A DNA stretch of 5,261 bases from the NCBI GenBank assembly GCA_013375335.1, contig JABXJZ010000124.1, forward strand, positions 1 through 5,261. Reading direction: 5' to 3'. Below the pieces are notes generated by a model. It was not told where the DNA came from and did no database searches. It saw only the letters and a list, made by a program, of their open reading frames with translations. Positions 4,596 to 5,261 of this stretch are shown here, in pieces. The stretch is from Desulfobacterales bacterium (lineage in GTDB: Bacteria; Desulfobacterota; DSM-4660; Desulfatiglandales; B25-G16). Position 1 is the first letter of the stretch. Every line of letters starts with the position of its first letter. The position numbers and the translations under genes were made by a program.

Positions 4596-5261
4596 ATGAG
4601 AGTGGTACCGGTTCAGGAAGCCGTGGGGATGGTGCTAGGCCATGATGTCACACGCATTGTTCCCGGAAAATTCAAGGGGAGGGCCTTCAAGAAAGGCCAT
4701 ATTGTTCAGCCAGATGACGTCCCCGAGTTGTTGAAAATCGGTAAGGAGCATGTATATGTCTTGGACCTAAAAGAAGGTTTTCTCCATGAGAATGATGCAG
4801 CGGAGCGGATTGCCCGGGCTGCGGCGGGCCGGGGAATTGAGCTTACGGAACCCGTCGAGGGCAGGGTGAATATGGTGGCTGCCTACAGGGGGCTCCTGAA
4901 GGTCAATGTGGATGCGCTCTATCAGATAAACTCGATAGAGGAAATGGCATTTGGGACATTGCATACAAACCAACAGGTAACCCCAAAGCGGACTGTCGCT
5001 GGGACGCGTATTGTTCCCTTGGTTATCGAAGAAGAAAAGATCCAGAAGGTGGAAGCCATATGCCGGAAGAATGCCCCGGTCATTGAAGTAAAACCCTTTC
5101 GGCGCTTTAAGGTTGGCCTTGTGATCACCGGCAGTGAGGTGTATCAGGGAAGAATTGAAGACAAATTCGGTCCTGTGGTTAAGGCCAAATTCTCCGATCT
5201 GGGCAGTCGAGTCATCCAGGAAGTCCTTGTGTCCGACAGCGTGTCTCTCACTTCAAAGGGT
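4596..5261 (+). CDS. MoeA-like molybdopterin-binding protein (3' end cut by window)
   Basis: The frame stays open from ATG 4596 to the window end, giving 222 residues. It begins MRVVPVQEAVGMVLGHDVTR, followed by GKFKGRAFKKGH (24-35) and a stretch rich in conserved charged residues. From about 172 it enters the MoCF/MoaB-Mog fold, shown by VGLVITGSEVYQGRIED with the T-G-S-E signature and the following GPVV. This is the arrangement of the short MoeA-related 'molybdopterin-binding protein' family common in anaerobes; the rest of the MoCF domain lies beyond the window. MoeA proteins insert molybdate (or tungstate) into adenylylated molybdopterin. This shorter relative presumably binds molybdopterin or a related step product, but its exact role is not settled. 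GGGG-GAAGGGG ends 5 bases before the ATG. It is probably the first gene of a transcription unit, given the 304-base gap upstream. Confidence 0.87.
   Translation, partial: MRVVPVQEAVGMVLGHDVTRIVPGKFKGRAFKKGHIVQPDDVPELLKIGKEHVYVLDLKEGFLHENDAAERIARAAAGRGIELTEPVEGRVNMVAAYRGLLKVNVDALYQINSIEEMAFGTLHTNQQVTPKRTVAGTRIVPLVIEEEKIQKVEAICRKNAPVIEVKPFRRFKVGLVITGSEVYQGRIEDKFGPVVKAKFSDLGSRVIQEVLVSDSVSLTSKG

Overview
The window looks like a chromosomal stretch of an anaerobic bacterium, most likely a Desulfobacterota ('deltaproteobacterial') or similar sulfur- or syntrophy-type lineage. I infer this from the gene families: an iron-sulfur flavoprotein-like flavodoxin, an exported DsrE-family protein, a Tat-exported cupin and a MoeA-like molybdopterin-binding protein. 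No taxonomic marker gene is present, so the assignment is tentative. All intact genes lie on the + strand. Coding density is low for a bacterium, with roughly a third of the window outside recognisable genes.

Layout: (1) 2-574, an Isf/WrbA-type flavodoxin whose ATG starts just outside the window. (2) 582-610, a short GC-rich repeat/hairpin. (3) 687-1844, a membrane-anchored calcineurin-like metallophosphoesterase. (4) 1853-1990, a doubtful 45-codon ORF whose stop codon lies inside an 84-bp imperfect inverted repeat (1984-2067) with integron attC-like ends. (5) 2068-2653, a gene-poor stretch with a 9-bp inverted repeat and a possible sigma70-type promoter. (6) 2654-3112, an exported DsrE-family protein, complete to its normal C-terminus. 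(7) about 3101-3460, a minus-strand remnant of an IS3-family (IS2-like) insertion sequence. It keeps only the 5' part of orfA and one terminus, and it abuts the dsrE-like stop codon. (8) 3461-3799, a leader containing two hairpins. One is a 21-bp stem whose three non-Watson-Crick positions are all G-U compatible only in + strand RNA. (9) 3800-4291, a Tat-signal cupin. (10) 4327-4390, strong hairpins. (11) 4596-5261, the N-terminal part of a MoeA-like molybdopterin-binding protein that runs off the window.

The genes do not form a tight operon. Each is preceded by its own long intergenic region, and the last three have a TTGACTT element upstream. The dsrE-like and cupin leaders also share a 16-bp element (15/16 identical) preceded by an 18/23 similar block in the same order. 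This suggests duplicated, mobile or co-regulated upstream DNA. I see no convincing new multi-gene system. The observations most worth following up are the + strand RNA hairpin before the cupin gene, the attC-like repeat, the IS3 scar and the shared leader blocks.
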